Assembly (NCBI RefSeq): GCF_036013935.1
Contig: NZ_CP107902.1
Location: 5,427,001 to 5,491,000, forward strand
DNA from: Streptomyces sp. NBC_00461
GTDB lineage: Bacteria; Actinomycetota; Actinomycetes; Streptomycetales; Streptomycetaceae
Reading direction: 5' to 3'
Length of the DNA: 64,000 nucleotides
In this document: piece after piece, positions 1 to 9,269 of the stretch
Numbering within the stretch: the first letter of the stretch is position 1
How the letters are laid out: every line of letters begins with the position of its first letter
Notes under the pieces: generated by a model
Seen by the model: only the letters and a program-made list of their open reading frames with translations
Told to the model about the DNA's origin: nothing
Databases searched by the model: none
Made by a program: the position numbers and the translations under genes

Positions 1-461
1 TCCGAGGCCCAGTCGAACTGCAGCACCTGCAGCCGCCGTTGCACGGCCTGCGCGGTCGCGACGTCCCTTATCCATCCCGACGTCACACCGAAGAACCGGT
101 CCACGGCCACGCACGCCACCGCGAGCAGCAGCGCCAGGTACCCCCACGCGGCCAGCCCCGCGACCATCCCGGTCAGATCCAGCAGGGGCAGCGCGGCCCC
201 GGTGACGGCCCCCGCCGCGGCCCCCGTGCGCAGCGCCCGCGCGCCCCGCCGTTTCCACGCCCGGTCCGCGAGATACCAGGCCGCCGTCTCAAGCGCCCCC
301 TGCTCCACCCACCGGTACAGCTCGTGCAGGCGCTCGGCCGGCTCGCCCCAGTCCCCCAGGGGGAACGCGCGCCCGGTCAGATCGCCCGGCCGCAGTCCGG
401 CCGCACCCTCTCCCCACCCGTCCTGGGGCGGACCCTCGGGCTGCATCTCCGGCTGACCCAC
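1..461 (-). CDS. SLATT-domain membrane protein, C-terminus beyond the window
   Basis: The reading frame runs leftward off the window edge, so only the N-terminal ~153 residues are visible. An acidic/Pro-rich leader is followed by the motif WVEQGALETAAWYLADRAWKR and then two hydrophobic stretches (AAAGAVTGAALPLLDL and WGYLALLLAVACVAVDRFFG). This is the layout of SLATT (SMODS/SLOG-associated two-TM effector) proteins. I chose GTG at 461 because GGGAG lies 5 nt upstream; the ATG at 446 has no usable spacing. In streptomycetes this gene sits next to ybaB-recR as a housekeeping-type locus with no nucleotidyl cyclase beside it, so a defence role is not implied. Family call is by pattern. Confidence 0.7.
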   Translation of the reverse strand, partial: MGQPEMQPEGPPQDGWGEGAAGLRPGDLTGRAFPLGDWGEPAERLHELYRWVEQGALETAAWYLADRAWKRRGARALRTGAAAGAVTGAALPLLDLTGMVAGLAAWGYLALLLAVACVAVDRFFGVTSGWIRDVATAQAVQRRLQVLQFDWAS

Positions 462-629
462 CCGCACTCCCTACTGATCACGAGACTGATCACGAACGAA
501 CACGTTGCGTGACACCCGATGCTGATGTGCCGGACCCTTCCTACCGCCCAATGGGTGGCGAAGCCCCGGGATTCACCTCTTTTCCGCTCGGAAGTGGGTC
601 TTGATCAGGTATAGGACTCGGCAAAGGCT

Positions 630-643
630 CACTCGAAAGAGTG
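630..643 (+). promoter_or_regulatory. GNRA-tetraloop hairpin in the ybaB leader
   Basis: CACTC-GAAA-GAGTG, a 5-bp stem with a GAAA tetraloop, lies about 90 nt before the ybaB start in the 268-bp gap between the divergent SLATT and ybaB genes. The gap presumably holds both promoters, but I could not assign -35/-10 boxes. No SRP RNA core motif is visible here, although ffs is close to ybaB in some actinomycetes. Confidence 0.35.
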
Positions 644-729
644 CTGGGGCGATGGCTGCCGGGACCACGTAGGCTCGTGCCAGGCGGGAAAAACTCGCCC
701 AGACAGCCGTACGAAACCAGGAGCTGATC

Positions 730-1074
730 GTGATTCCCGGTGGTGGCCAGCCCAATATGCAGCAGCTGCTCCAGCAGGCCCAGAAGATGCAGGAGGACCT
801 GCAGCGTGCGCAGGAGGAACTGGCGCAGACCGAGGTCGACGGGCAGGCGGGCGGCGGCCTGGTGAAGGCCACCGTCACCGGCTCCGGCGAGCTGCGTGCG
901 CTGAAGATCGACCCGAAGGCGGTGGACCCCGAGGACACTGAGACCCTCGCGGACCTCGTCGTCGCGGCGGTCCAGGCGGCCAACGAGAACGCCCAGAACC
1001 TCCAGCAGCAGAAGCTCGGCCCGCTCGCGCAGGGCCTGGGCGGCGGCAGCGGTATTCCCGGCCTGCCTTTCTAA
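730..1074 (+). CDS. YbaB/EbfC family nucleoid-associated protein
   Basis: A 114-residue protein whose Gln-rich N-terminus ([22 protein letters not shown]) forms the long helix of the YbaB fold. It is followed by the conserved [22 protein letters not shown] segment and a glycine-rich tail. YbaB proteins form tweezer-like dimers that bind DNA with little sequence preference. The GTG start at 730 has GGAG 8 nt upstream and gives the usual family length. The gene is 59 bp ahead of recR on the same strand, the common bacterial ybaB-recR pairing, which suggests co-transcription. Confidence 0.93.
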   Translation: MIPGGGQPNMQQLLQQAQKMQEDLQRAQEELAQTEVDGQAGGGLVKATVTGSGELRALKIDPKAVDPEDTETLADLVVAAVQAANENAQNLQQQKLGPLAQGLGGGSGIPGLPF

Positions 1075-1133
1075 GACGGGTGTCCGCCAACTACCGTACG
1101 TACTGAAGGAACCCCAGGAAGGACGGCAGTCCG

Positions 1134-1733
1134 TTGTACGAAGGCGTGGTGCAGGACCTGATCGACGAACTGGGGCGGCTGCCCGGCGTCGGTCCCAAGA
1201 GCGCCCAGCGGATCGCCTTCCACATCCTGCAGGCGGAACCGACGGACGTACGGCGCCTCGCGCAGGCCCTCATGGAGGTCAAGGCGAAGGTCCGCTTCTG
1301 TGCGACCTGCGGCAACATCGCGCAGGAAGAGCTGTGCAACATCTGCCGCGACACGCGCCGCGACGCCTCCGTCATCTGCGTGGTGGAGGAGCCGAAGGAC
1401 GTGGTCGCCATCGAGCGCACACGTGAGTTCCGGGGCCGCTACCACGTCCTGGGCGGAGCGATCAGCCCCATCGAGGGTGTGGGTCCCGACGACCTGCGTA
1501 TACGAGAACTTCTCGCGCGGTTGGCCGACGGGACGGTCACGGAACTGATCCTGGCCACGGACCCGAACCTGGAGGGCGAGGCCACAGCCACCTACCTCGC
1601 CCGCATGATCAAGCCCATGGGCCTCAAGGTCACCCGCCTGGCCAGCGGCCTCCCGGTGGGTGGCGACCTGGAATACGCGGACGAGGTGACCCTCGGCCGC
1701 GCCTTCGAGGGGAGACGACTCCTAGATGTCTGA
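1134..1733 (+). CDS. recR: Recombination mediator protein RecR
   Basis: 199 residues, the standard RecR length. It has an N-terminal helix-hairpin-helix ([20 protein letters not shown]), a C4 zinc finger ([16 protein letters not shown]), and a Toprim domain with [14 protein letters not shown] and the later [12 protein letters not shown]. RecR works with RecO (and RecF) to load RecA onto single-stranded DNA in gap repair. The start is TTG at 1134 with AGGAAGGA upstream. The 3' end overlaps the DUF5063 gene by 8 bp, indicating translational coupling. Confidence 0.96.
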   Translation: MYEGVVQDLIDELGRLPGVGPKSAQRIAFHILQAEPTDVRRLAQALMEVKAKVRFCATCGNIAQEELCNICRDTRRDASVICVVEEPKDVVAIERTREFRGRYHVLGGAISPIEGVGPDDLRIRELLARLADGTVTELILATDPNLEGEATATYLARMIKPMGLKVTRLASGLPVGGDLEYADEVTLGRAFEGRRLLDV

Positions 1734-2385
1734 CGCCACGCTGCATGCCACGACGCATGACCCGGACGACTTCGCGGTCCAGATCGCGGACCAGGTGGAG
1801 AGCTTCCTGGTGGCCGTCACCGAGGTGGCCAAGGGCGACGAGCCGGACTCGGCGGTCCCCTTCCTCCTCCTGGAGGTCTCCCAGCTGATGCTGGCCGGCG
1901 GCCGCCTCGGCGCGCACGAGGACATCGTCCCCGACGAGCGCTACGAACCCGACACGGGCCCGGACGCCGACGTGGACGAACTCCGCGAGAACCTGGCCCG
2001 GTTGCTGGAGCCGATCGACGTCTACTCCGAGGTCTTCGACCCGTACGAGCCCCGTACCGCACCGGTCCCGGCCCGTATCTCCGACGACCTGACCGACGTC
2101 ATCACCGACCTCCGCCACGGCATGGCCCACTACCGCGCGGGCCGCACCTCGGAGGCCCTGTGGTGGTGGCAGTTCTCCTACTTCTCCAACTGGGGCTCCA
2201 CGGCGTCGGCCACGCTGCGCGCCCTCCAGTCGATCGTCGCCCACGTGCGCCTGAACCAGCCCCTGGAGGAGCTGGACGGCCTGGACACGGACCAGAGCAT
2301 GGGCGACGAGACGCTGGAGTTCGAGGCCGGCAAGGTGATGCAGGAGGAGATCGCGGCGCCGTTGGGGATGCGAGAGGTCAAGTAG
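1726..2385 (+). CDS. DUF5063 domain protein downstream of recR
   Basis: 219 residues, acidic and soluble, with no signal peptide or membrane span. It contains [24 protein letters not shown] near the N-terminus and a central [27 protein letters not shown] segment. This matches the DUF5063 family, conserved after recR in actinomycetes. The function is unknown. The 8-bp overlap with recR and shared strand suggest one transcript, but that does not prove a role in recombination. Confidence 0.8.
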   Translation: MSDATLHATTHDPDDFAVQIADQVESFLVAVTEVAKGDEPDSAVPFLLLEVSQLMLAGGRLGAHEDIVPDERYEPDTGPDADVDELRENLARLLEPIDVYSEVFDPYEPRTAPVPARISDDLTDVITDLRHGMAHYRAGRTSEALWWWQFSYFSNWGSTASATLRALQSIVAHVRLNQPLEELDGLDTDQSMGDETLEFEAGKVMQEEIAAPLGMREVK

Positions 2386-2449
2386 CCGTCGGGTCAGGAC
2401 GTGGCCGCGCGAAGCAGTGCTTCCGGGGCCACGTACGGCACGGCCGACA

Positions 2450-3184
2450 TCACAGCCCCCACAATCCCTTTCCCAACGCCGTGACCCCGCCCGCCAGGGC
2501 CAGCACCAGCACGAGCAGGCGGGCCCGCTGCTCGGGTATGTGTGAGGCGAGCCCTCTGCCGATCAGCCCGCCCACGAGCATGGCCGTGACCGCCGAGGTC
2601 CACCTCGTCCCGCTCAGCTGCGGCACCCCGTTCGCCGCCACCGAGAACGCGTTGACCACCACCCCGTAGAACTGCGCGTTCGGCACGAACTCCCGTACCG
2701 TCCAACCCGCGTTGAGTGCGTACAACGACACCGGTGGCCCGCCCACCCCCGCCGCCGAGTTCATGAACCCGCCCACCGCGCCCGCGGCGACCGCGCCCTT
2801 TGTGCCGCGCAGTGCGGGCACCCGGGCGCCGCGCATGACCAGCAGCACGGCTGCCGTCACCAGGCCGCCCATCACCAACAGCAGGACGGGCTCGGGGAGT
2901 TGACGGGTCATCCACGCTCCAGCCGGCACCGTGCACGCCGCCGCCACGCACAGCGGCACCATCGCGCCGGGGCGCACCCGCCGCCAGCCGCCGGCCAGCC
3001 CCACGATGCTGATGGCCCCGGCCGCGCAGTTGGCGAGGACGACCCCGTCCACCGGCCCCAGCAACAGCACCAGCGCGGGCACGGCGACCAGCGCGAACCC
3101 CATGCCGGTGAGCCATTGGACCGAGGAGCCGAGCAGCACGATGCCCGCCAGAAGTACGTCGCCCGGCCAGCCGTTCGTCGTCAT
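2450..3184 (-). CDS. TauE/SafE family sulfite exporter-like permease
   Basis: 244 residues with seven to eight hydrophobic segments, beginning VLLAGIVLLGSSVQWLTGMGFALVAVPALVLLLGPVDGVVLAN. A second half resembles the first: GGFMNSAAGVGGPPVSLYAL corresponds to the Gly/Pro-rich loop of TauE/SafE proteins. Members export sulfite or organosulfonates, but the substrate cannot be read from sequence. The frame is open upstream to 3505. I chose ATG at 3184 because the family homology starts there, and the upstream stretch overlaps the divergent small gene. Confidence 0.85.
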   Translation of the reverse strand: MTTNGWPGDVLLAGIVLLGSSVQWLTGMGFALVAVPALVLLLGPVDGVVLANCAAGAISIVGLAGGWRRVRPGAMVPLCVAAACTVPAGAWMTRQLPEPVLLLVMGGLVTAAVLLVMRGARVPALRGTKGAVAAGAVGGFMNSAAGVGGPPVSLYALNAGWTVREFVPNAQFYGVVVNAFSVAANGVPQLSGTRWTSAVTAMLVGGLIGRGLASHIPEQRARLLVLVLALAGGVTALGKGLWGL

Positions 3185-3319
3185 GACTCGGCATCCTGCG
3201 GTCCGTGGGGTGTAGTCCGCTACACCCCCGGTTCGGGAGGGCACTCCCTCGTTGCAGTCCCCGGGAGACGGGATCGTTGATCTCACCAGGTCAACAGCAC
3301 CGTTCCGAAGGAATACGCC

Positions 3320-3493
3320 ATGAAGTCGCTGCTCGCCTCCAAGCCCGCCCTCTGGTTCCTGTTCCTCTTCAACGCCGTCGTCGCCGTGGTCGCCCCATTC
3401 GTGGTCGACGGCGCGCAGGGCGTCATGACCGCGGTGGGAATGGGCGTTGTCACGGCCGGAGCGGGCGTCGGTCTCATACGCGGCCGAACGTGA
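3320..3493 (+). CDS. Small two-TM membrane protein (57 aa)
   Basis: An ORF below common length cut-offs. The translation starts MKSLLASKPALWFLFLFN and has two hydrophobic helices (WFLFLFNAVVAVVAPFVV and AVGMGVVTAGAGVGLI) joined by DGAQGVMT, with a basic RGRT end. GAAGGA is 6 nt before the ATG, and codon third positions are strongly G/C. It is divergent from the TauE/SafE gene 136 bp away. Function unknown. Confidence 0.7.
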   Translation: MKSLLASKPALWFLFLFNAVVAVVAPFVVDGAQGVMTAVGMGVVTAGAGVGLIRGRT

Positions 3494-3675
3494 GTGAGTA
3501 GTCACTCCGCGTGAGTTGGGTGCGTCTTGGATGTGCGCTGCACGACGCCTGCACGGGCCCTAACCAGTGAAGAGCGAGTCTGGAGTCACTTCCTCAGCAG
3601 GAACCGCAGACACAGATACCGCGGAGAACGTGAAGGGAGCCCACCGCCCAGATCCGTACCGCACTGGAGACAGCG

Positions 3676-4182
3676 ATGACCCGTCGTTCCATAAGCAAGC
3701 GCGCAGCCATCGTCACCGCCACCGCCACCGCCGTCGTCGCCCTCGGCGCCGTGGGTACCGTCGTCGCCACCGCCGGCCCCTCGGCCGAGGCCATGCCCGC
3801 CAAGTCGCAGATCGCCGGCCTGTTCGACACCTGGAACAAGGCCCTGCAGACCGGTGACTCGGACAAGGTGGCGGACCTGTACGCGAACAACGCGGTCCTG
3901 CTGCCCACCGTCTCCAACAAGGTCCGCACCGACCGTGCCGCGATCGTCGACTACTTCGACCACTTCCTGCAGAACAAGCCGGTCGGCACGAAGGTCAAGA
4001 CGATCGTCAACGTCCTCGACAGCAACTCCGCGATCGACACGGGCGTCTACAAGTTCACGCTCACCGACCACGACACCGGCAAGAAGAAGGTCGTCGAGGC
4101 CCGCTACACGTACACGTACGAGAAGATCGACGGCAAGTGGCTGATCGTCAACCACCACTCCTCGGCGATGCCCGAGAAGTGA
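3676..4182 (+). CDS. Secreted SgcJ/EcaC (DUF4440, NTF2-like) protein
   Basis: 168 residues. A twin-Arg-like start (MTRRSISKRAAIVTATATAVVALG) and an Ala-rich hydrophobic stretch to about residue 35 indicate export. The mature part starts IAGLFDTWNKALQTGDSDKVADLYAN and includes VLLPTVSNKVRTDRAAIVDYFDHFL and KWLIVNHHSS, the alpha+beta cone fold of SgcJ/EcaC proteins. Despite the 'oxidoreductase' label this family often carries, no catalytic residues or cofactor site are evident. It ends 3 bp before the convergent histidine kinase gene. Confidence 0.82.
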   Translation: MTRRSISKRAAIVTATATAVVALGAVGTVVATAGPSAEAMPAKSQIAGLFDTWNKALQTGDSDKVADLYANNAVLLPTVSNKVRTDRAAIVDYFDHFLQNKPVGTKVKTIVNVLDSNSAIDTGVYKFTLTDHDTGKKKVVEARYTYTYEKIDGKWLIVNHHSSAMPEK

Positions 4183-4185
4183 CCG

Positions 4186-5556
4186 TCAGCCGCCGGTGCG
4201 CTGTGCGGCCGCCCGCAGGCGGATCTCCACGCACAGCCCGCCGCCGGGAGCGTCCCGCAGCGCCACGGTTCCGCCGTCGTCCGTCACCAGCTGTTTGACG
4301 ACGGCGAGGCCGAGGCCCGAGCCGGAGCGCCCGGTCAGGCCCTGGCCGCGCCAGAAGCGGTCGAAGGCGCGGGACTTCTCCGCGTCGGACATGCCGGGGC
4401 CCTCGTCCAGGACGGAGAGGATCACCTCGTCGCCCGCGGTCTCGAACCGGGCGGTGATCGTGCCGCCGTCCGGCGAGACCTCCAAAGCATTCGAGAGCAC
4501 GTTGTCCAGCACCTGGTCCAGATGACCGGGGCTGGCCAGCACAGACGGCCGGCCGTCGGCACTCCCCCAGAGCGTGATGGTGACTCCGCGCTCGTCGGCG
4601 GCCGGCCTCCACACCGACAGGCGTTCCTCGACGATGTCCCGCAGGGCGAGCGGCTCCGCGGCCGTGACCTTCGCCTCCGCGCGCGCCAGCACCAGCAGGC
4701 CGTTGACCAGGCGGCTCATCCGGACCACCTCGGCCGTCGCCTGCTCGACGTCCTCCCGTACGAACTCGTCGTCCACCCCGTCCGCGATGTTGTCCAGCGA
4801 CAGCCGCAACGCCGTGAGGGGCGTACGGAGTTGGTGGGAGGCGTCGGCCACGAAGATCCGCTGGGATGCCACCAGGGTGTCCAGGCGTTCCGCGCCCTGG
4901 TTGAGGGTGCGCGCCAGCGTCTGCGTCTCCGGCGGACCCGTCACCGGCGAGCGCGCGGTCAGGTCGCCGTCGCTGAACTTGCTCGCCATGGAGTTGAGTT
5001 CGCGCAGCGGCGCGGTGATCCGGCGGGCCGCGAACGCGCCGATCAGCGCCGCCACACCGAGCACGGTGACCGCGAGCCCCGCCCTGAAGCCCCAGATCGT
5101 CCACAGCCTGTGGGCGAGATGGGACGTCGAGTACACGATCCGGACGGCGCCGACGACCTGTCGTCCGTCGTCTCTGGCGGGGACCGTGATCACCAGGTCG
5201 CGGCCCCAGATGAAGTCCGAGCCCCAGTCGGTGGTCGAGTCGCCCTTCTCCAGGGCCCTCGTCAGGGCCGCGTCCCCCTCGGGACGGGGCACGTCCGCCG
5301 TGCACCGGTCGGTGGTCGTGACCTGGACCTCGTCGTCGGTCTCCGCGGCGTACGCCTTGGCCATCGTCGTCAGCGCCCGGCACGACGGCTCGTCGCCGGT
5401 GCCCAGCAGCAGTGCCATGGTGGTCGCCTCGCGCTTGAGGGACAGCTCGGTGTCGTCCCGCAGCTGCTTGGTGAGCGTGAAGGCCACGGGCACCGTGAAG
5501 AGCAGGATGGCGACCGCGACGAGCAGGATGTAGCTGCGGATGAGCTGACGGTTCAT
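4186..5556 (-). CDS. HAMP-domain sensor histidine kinase
   Basis: 456 residues. TM1 is about 7-28 and a ~120-residue extracellular sensor follows. TM2 is about 152-177, then HAMP (RRITAPLRELNSMASKFSDGDL). The phospho-acceptor is His241 in ASHQLRTPLTAL. The ATPase domain has the N box (DQVLDNVLSNALEVSP), DEGPGMS and GSGLGLAVV. It autophosphorylates and passes phosphate to the response regulator just upstream. The ATG overlaps the regulator's TGA by one base, so the two are translationally coupled. The signal sensed is unknown; the sensor has two Cys residues (59 and 85). Confidence 0.93.
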   Translation of the reverse strand: MNRQLIRSYILLVAVAILLFTVPVAFTLTKQLRDDTELSLKREATTMALLLGTGDEPSCRALTTMAKAYAAETDDEVQVTTTDRCTADVPRPEGDAALTRALEKGDSTTDWGSDFIWGRDLVITVPARDDGRQVVGAVRIVYSTSHLAHRLWTIWGFRAGLAVTVLGVAALIGAFAARRITAPLRELNSMASKFSDGDLTARSPVTGPPETQTLARTLNQGAERLDTLVASQRIFVADASHQLRTPLTALRLSLDNIADGVDDEFVREDVEQATAEVVRMSRLVNGLLVLARAEAKVTAAEPLALRDIVEERLSVWRPAADERGVTITLWGSADGRPSVLASPGHLDQVLDNVLSNALEVSPDGGTITARFETAGDEVILSVLDEGPGMSDAEKSRAFDRFWRGQGLTGRSGSGLGLAVVKQLVTDDGGTVALRDAPGGGLCVEIRLRAAAQRTGG

Positions 5557-6251
5557 CAGGCGCCGCTGCCGCCGGCGTCCCGCGCGATCTCCAGCCGGAA
5601 GCCGACGCCCCTGACGGCCTCGATGGTGATTGCCCCGGCGAGCTTGCGCCGCAGCGCCGCCACGTGCACGTCCAGCGTCTTCGTCGGCCCGAACCAGTTC
5701 GCGTCCCAGACCGCCTCCATGATCTGCTCGCGCGACATCAGCGCGCCGGGCTCCTCGGTGAGGAAGGCCAGCAGGTCGTACTCCTTGGGGGTCAGCGACA
5801 CCTCCTCGCCGGCCAGGCGCACGCGGGCCGCCTTGCGGTCGATGGTGAGCCGGGTGCCGTACCGGTCCGGGGCGCTTTCCGGAGCAGAGGCGGTACGGGG
5901 CTGCACGCGCCGCATGACCGCTCGTATCCGTGCGATGACCTCCCGCACCCCGAACGGCTTGGACACGTAGTCGTCCGCGCCGAGCTCCAGGCCGACCACC
6001 CGGTCCGTCTCGTCGCTGCGCGCGCTGATCACGATGATCGGCACGTCACCGCGCTCGCGCAGTGCCTTGCAGACGTCGAGCCCGTCGGTGTCGGGCAGCC
6101 CGAGGTCGAGGAGTACGACGTCGTAGGGGTCCGCGTGGCTCAGCGCAGCGCCGCCCGTGGTGACCCATGCCACCTCGAAGCCGTAACGCAGCAGTCCTCG
6201 CCGTAGTGACTCGGCGACCGATTCGTCGTCTTCCACCAGCAGTACGCGCAC
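5556..6251 (-). CDS. OmpR/PhoB-family response regulator
   Basis: 231 residues. The receiver domain has the acidic pair in VLLVEDDE, phospho-acceptor Asp49 (VVLLDLGLP) and Lys98 (SKPFG). The C-terminal winged helix is recognisable from SLTPKEYDLLAFLTEEPGALMSREQIMEAVW and LDVHVAALRRKL. I chose GTG at 6251, where the receiver fold begins; the frame stays open to 6389 but that region is the divergent promoter of aspartokinase. It is first in a two-gene operon with the kinase. No regulon can be inferred. Confidence 0.93.
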   Translation of the reverse strand: MRVLLVEDDESVAESLRRGLLRYGFEVAWVTTGGAALSHADPYDVVLLDLGLPDTDGLDVCKALRERGDVPIIVISARSDETDRVVGLELGADDYVSKPFGVREVIARIRAVMRRVQPRTASAPESAPDRYGTRLTIDRKAARVRLAGEEVSLTPKEYDLLAFLTEEPGALMSREQIMEAVWDANWFGPTKTLDVHVAALRRKLAGAITIEAVRGVGFRLEIARDAGGSGA

Positions 6252-6485
6252 ACGCGAACCATAGTGGTTGAACTTTAAAGACGGCCGGTCGCCGAGCAGC
6301 GGCAGCGTCAGCAGGTGACCTGGCCCACTTTGCGGAGTGTTCACGTGCCGGGCGGGCAGGGACCGTGCTGGAGCGCCGGATCTCACCATGTGGTTTCACG
6401 AAGGTCTATTTCGGGCGCTCGATAGAATGAGCCGACCGCAGTGCATGCGTATCTGCGGTAAGAGACGGACGAGCGAGGAGCGCAC

Positions 6486-7763
6486 GTGGGCCTTGTCGTG
6501 CAGAAGTACGGAGGCTCCTCCGTAGCCGATGCCGAGGGCATCAAGCGCGTCGCCAAGCGAATCGTGGAAGCGAAGAAGAACGGCCACCAGGTGGTCGTCG
6601 TCGTTTCCGCGATGGGCGACACGACGGACGAGCTGATCGATCTCGCCGAGCAGGTATCCCCGATGCCGGCCGGGCGTGAGTTCGACATGCTGCTGACCGC
6701 CGGAGAGCGTATCTCCATGGCACTGCTGGCCATGGCGATCAAAAACCTGGGCCACGAGGCCCAGAGCTTCACCGGCAGCCAGGCAGGCGTCATCACCGAC
6801 TCGGTCCACAACAAAGCCCGGATCATCGACGTCACGCCCGGCCGGATCCGTGATTCGGTGGACGAGGGCAACATCGCCATCGTCGCCGGCTTCCAGGGCG
6901 TCAGCCAGGACAAGAAGGACATCACGACCCTCGGTCGCGGTGGTTCCGACACGACCGCCGTCGCGCTGGCCGCGGCCCTCGACGCCGAGGTGTGCGAGAT
7001 CTACACCGACGTCGACGGCGTGTTCACCGCCGACCCGCGTGTGGTGAAGAAGGCGCAGAAGATCGACTGGATCGCCTTCGAGGACATGCTGGAGCTGGCC
7101 GCGTCCGGCTCCAAGGTGCTGCTCCACCGCTGTGTGGAGTACGCCCGCCGCTACAACATCCCGATCCACGTCCGCTCGTCCTTCAGTGGACTGCAGGGCA
7201 CGTGGGTCAGCAGTGAGCCGATCGAGCAAGGGGACAAGAAGGTGGAGCAGGCCATCATCTCGGGTGTCGCGCACGACACCTCCGAGGCCAAGGTCACGGT
7301 CGTCGGGGTCCCGGACAAGCCGGGCGAGGCGGCGTCGATCTTCCGCGCCATCGCCGACGCCCAGATCAACCTCGACATGGTCGTACAGAACGTGTCCGCC
7401 GCCTCCACCGGGCTGACGGACATCTCCTTCACGCTCCCCAAGACCGAGGGCCGCAAGGCCATCGACGCGCTGGAGCGGGCGAAGACGGCCATCGGGTTCG
7501 ACTCGCTGCGCTACGACGACCAGATCGGCAAGATCTCGCTCGTCGGCGCCGGCATGAAGACCAACCCGGGTGTCACGGCGACCTTCTTCGAGGCGCTCAG
7601 CGACGCCGGGGTCAACATCGAGCTGATCTCGACCTCCGAGATCCGTATCTCGGTCGTCACCCGCGCCGACGACGTGACGGAGGCCGTGCGCGCCGTCCAC
7701 TCCGCCTTCGGCCTCGACTCCGACACCGCCGAAGCGGTCGTCTACGGGGGCACAGGCCGCTGA
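6486..7763 (+). CDS. ask: Aspartokinase (LysC type, alpha and beta subunits from one gene)
   Basis: 425 residues. It phosphorylates L-aspartate, the first step toward Lys, Thr, Met and Ile. The N-terminal kinase domain has [21 protein letters not shown], and [17 protein letters not shown] followed by [11 protein letters not shown]. Two ACT domains (about 265-410), including [24 protein letters not shown], are the Lys/Thr feedback site in relatives. Start is GTG with GAGGAG upstream. An in-frame internal start at codon 253 probably yields the beta subunit. The stop overlaps the asd ATG by one base, forming an ask-asd operon. The divergent promoter lies in the 235-bp gap upstream. Confidence 0.96.
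   Translation: MGLVVQKYGGSSVADAEGIKRVAKRIVEAKKNGHQVVVVVSAMGDTTDELIDLAEQVSPMPAGREFDMLLTAGERISMALLAMAIKNLGHEAQSFTGSQAGVITDSVHNKARIIDVTPGRIRDSVDEGNIAIVAGFQGVSQDKKDITTLGRGGSDTTAVALAAALDAEVCEIYTDVDGVFTADPRVVKKAQKIDWIAFEDMLELAASGSKVLLHRCVEYARRYNIPIHVRSSFSGLQGTWVSSEPIEQGDKKVEQAIISGVAHDTSEAKVTVVGVPDKPGEAASIFRAIADAQINLDMVVQNVSAASTGLTDISFTLPKTEGRKAIDALERAKTAIGFDSLRYDDQIGKISLVGAGMKTNPGVTATFFEALSDAGVNIELISTSEIRISVVTRADDVTEAVRAVHSAFGLDSDTAEAVVYGGTGR
7226..7244 (+). promoter_or_regulatory. Internal RBS and GTG start for the aspartokinase beta subunit
   Basis: An AAGGGG sequence (7228-7233) lies 8 nt before an in-frame GTG (7242-7244, codon 253 of ask). The product would start [20 protein letters not shown]. 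This aligns with the known beta-subunit start of Corynebacterium glutamicum LysC (MEEAVLTGVATDKSEAKVTV), where alpha and beta overlap in one gene. Placement is seen; use as a start is inferred. Confidence 0.6.
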
Positions 7764-8833
7764 TGGCCGGGACAGGGTCGGTCCGGCCGACGCTCGCGGT
7801 CGTGGGTGCGACCGGAGCCGTCGGCACGGTCATGCTCCAGATCCTGTCCCAGCACGCGGACATCTGGGGCGAGATCCGGCTGATCGCCTCGCCGCGCTCG
7901 GCCGGCCGCAAGCTGGCCGTGCGCGGCCAGCAGGTCGAGGTGGTGGCCCTGACGGAGGAGGCCTTCGACGGGGTCGACGTCGCCATGTTCGACGTACCCG
8001 ACGAGGTGTCCGAGCACTGGGCGCCGATCGCCGCGGCCAAGGGCGCGGTCGTGGTGGACAACTCGGGCGCCTTCCGGATGGATCCCGAGGTGCCCCTCGT
8101 GGTGCCCGAGGTCAACCCGCACAAGGCGCGCCTGAGGCCCCGCGGGATCATCGCCAACCCGAACTGCACGACGCTGTCCATGATCGTCGCCCTGGGCGCG
8201 CTGCACGCCGAGTTCGGGCTGCGCGAGCTGGTCGTCTCCTCGTACCAGGCCGTGAGCGGGGCGGGACGCGCCGGTGTCGAAACGCTGCGTCAGCAGCTGG
8301 CGCTCGTCGCCGGTACGGAACTGGGGACCAGCCCCGGTGACGTGCGGCGGGCCGTGGGCGACAACACCGGCCCGTTCCCGGAGCCGGTCGCCCTGAACGT
8401 CGTGCCGTGGGCCGGGTCGCTGCGTGAGGACGGCTGGTCCTCGGAGGAGATGAAGGTGCGGGACGAGACCCGCAAGATCCTCGGCCTTTCCACCCTGCCC
8501 GTGGCCGTGACCTGTGTACGGGTGCCGGTGGTCACCACGCACTCCCTCACCGTCCACGCCCGCTTCCAGGGCGAGGTCACCGTCGACGGGGCCCGCGAGA
8601 TCCTCGCCACCGCCCCCGGCGTCGTCCTCTTCGACGACCCGGGCGCCGGGGAGTTCCCCACACCCGCCGACGTCGTGGGCACCGACCCGACCTGGGTGGG
8701 CCGGGTGCGGCGGGCGCTGGACGACCCGACGGCCCTCGAACTCTTTGTCTGCGGCGACAACCTGCGCAAGGGCGCGGCCCTGAACACCGCACAGATCGCG
8801 GAGCTGGTGGCGGCGGAATTCCTGGGGTCGTGA
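7763..8833 (+). CDS. asd: Aspartate-semialdehyde dehydrogenase
   Basis: 356 residues. It reduces aspartyl-4-phosphate to the semialdehyde with NADPH, using the product of the upstream kinase. The Rossmann start is [18 protein letters not shown]. The catalytic cysteine is Cys135 in [11 protein letters not shown], and the [15 protein letters not shown] loop follows. It is coupled to ask by a TGATG overlap. A very stable hairpin about 190 bp downstream is the likely end of the operon. Confidence 0.96.
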   Translation: MAGTGSVRPTLAVVGATGAVGTVMLQILSQHADIWGEIRLIASPRSAGRKLAVRGQQVEVVALTEEAFDGVDVAMFDVPDEVSEHWAPIAAAKGAVVVDNSGAFRMDPEVPLVVPEVNPHKARLRPRGIIANPNCTTLSMIVALGALHAEFGLRELVVSSYQAVSGAGRAGVETLRQQLALVAGTELGTSPGDVRRAVGDNTGPFPEPVALNVVPWAGSLREDGWSSEEMKVRDETRKILGLSTLPVAVTCVRVPVVTTHSLTVHARFQGEVTVDGAREILATAPGVVLFDDPGAGEFPTPADVVGTDPTWVGRVRRALDDPTALELFVCGDNLRKGAALNTAQIAELVAAEFLGS

Positions 8834-9269
8834 CGGAGCGTGACGATGTTCGCGCTCCCATGACGTGCCGTGTCGTGCGCAACACATCCACAAGTAAGGG
8901 GTTGCCGCCGGAAAAGCCCTGGCTGTAGCCGGTTTGATTTGTAGGATCTGTGGGCTGGGTGTGGTTAGGGCAATGGTCCGTACCACTTGCCCCGGACCCC
9001 CTCGGCATCCGAAGATTTTCTCCCCGCCCTCCGCAACCGCGCGGAGGGCGGGGAGCGTCTTTGCGAACGCCCTTCGGGGTGTGGGGATGCGCTGCGAGGC
9101 GTGGGGACGCCTCGGACATTCAGGACACAGGGGAAGAGCGGGTAAGCATGAGGGCGTTCGACGCACGGTCGGTTGTGCTGCCTGACACCAGACAGCCGGC
9201 TGCGGCACATGACGCAAAAGTGACGCTCGGCACGTACAACCCTGACGGGGGGAAGCGTGTCCAACTGGC
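8834..9269. other. Gap between asd and the sigma factor gene
   Basis: 436 bp with no convincing gene. It contains a strong hairpin (9020-9055) and a lightly structured stretch up to the sigma factor start. A frame beginning at 9148 (MRAFDARSVVLPDTRQPAAA) has poor codon bias later and runs into the sigma gene in another phase, so I did not call it. A promoter for the sigma factor probably lies within 9060-9260, but no clear -35/-10 pair could be assigned. Confidence 0.5.
9020..9055 (+). terminator. Strong hairpin downstream of asd
   Basis: CTCCCCGCCCTCCGC pairs perfectly with GCGGAGGGCGGGGAG (15 bp) around the 6-nt loop AACCGC. There is no long U-tract after it, as is usual for Streptomyces terminators. 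It could end ask-asd transcription or act in the leader of the next gene. Confidence 0.6.

Noticed and set aside
1..461. SLATT gene as part of a defence system
   Set aside because: No nucleotidyl cyclase or effector is adjacent in the visible part, and the ybaB-recR context looks housekeeping; most of the neighbourhood lies outside the window.
462..729. SRP RNA gene near ybaB
   Set aside because: The conserved SRP core (GGUCAGGxCCGGAAGGxAGCAGCC type) is absent; only a small GNRA hairpin is present.
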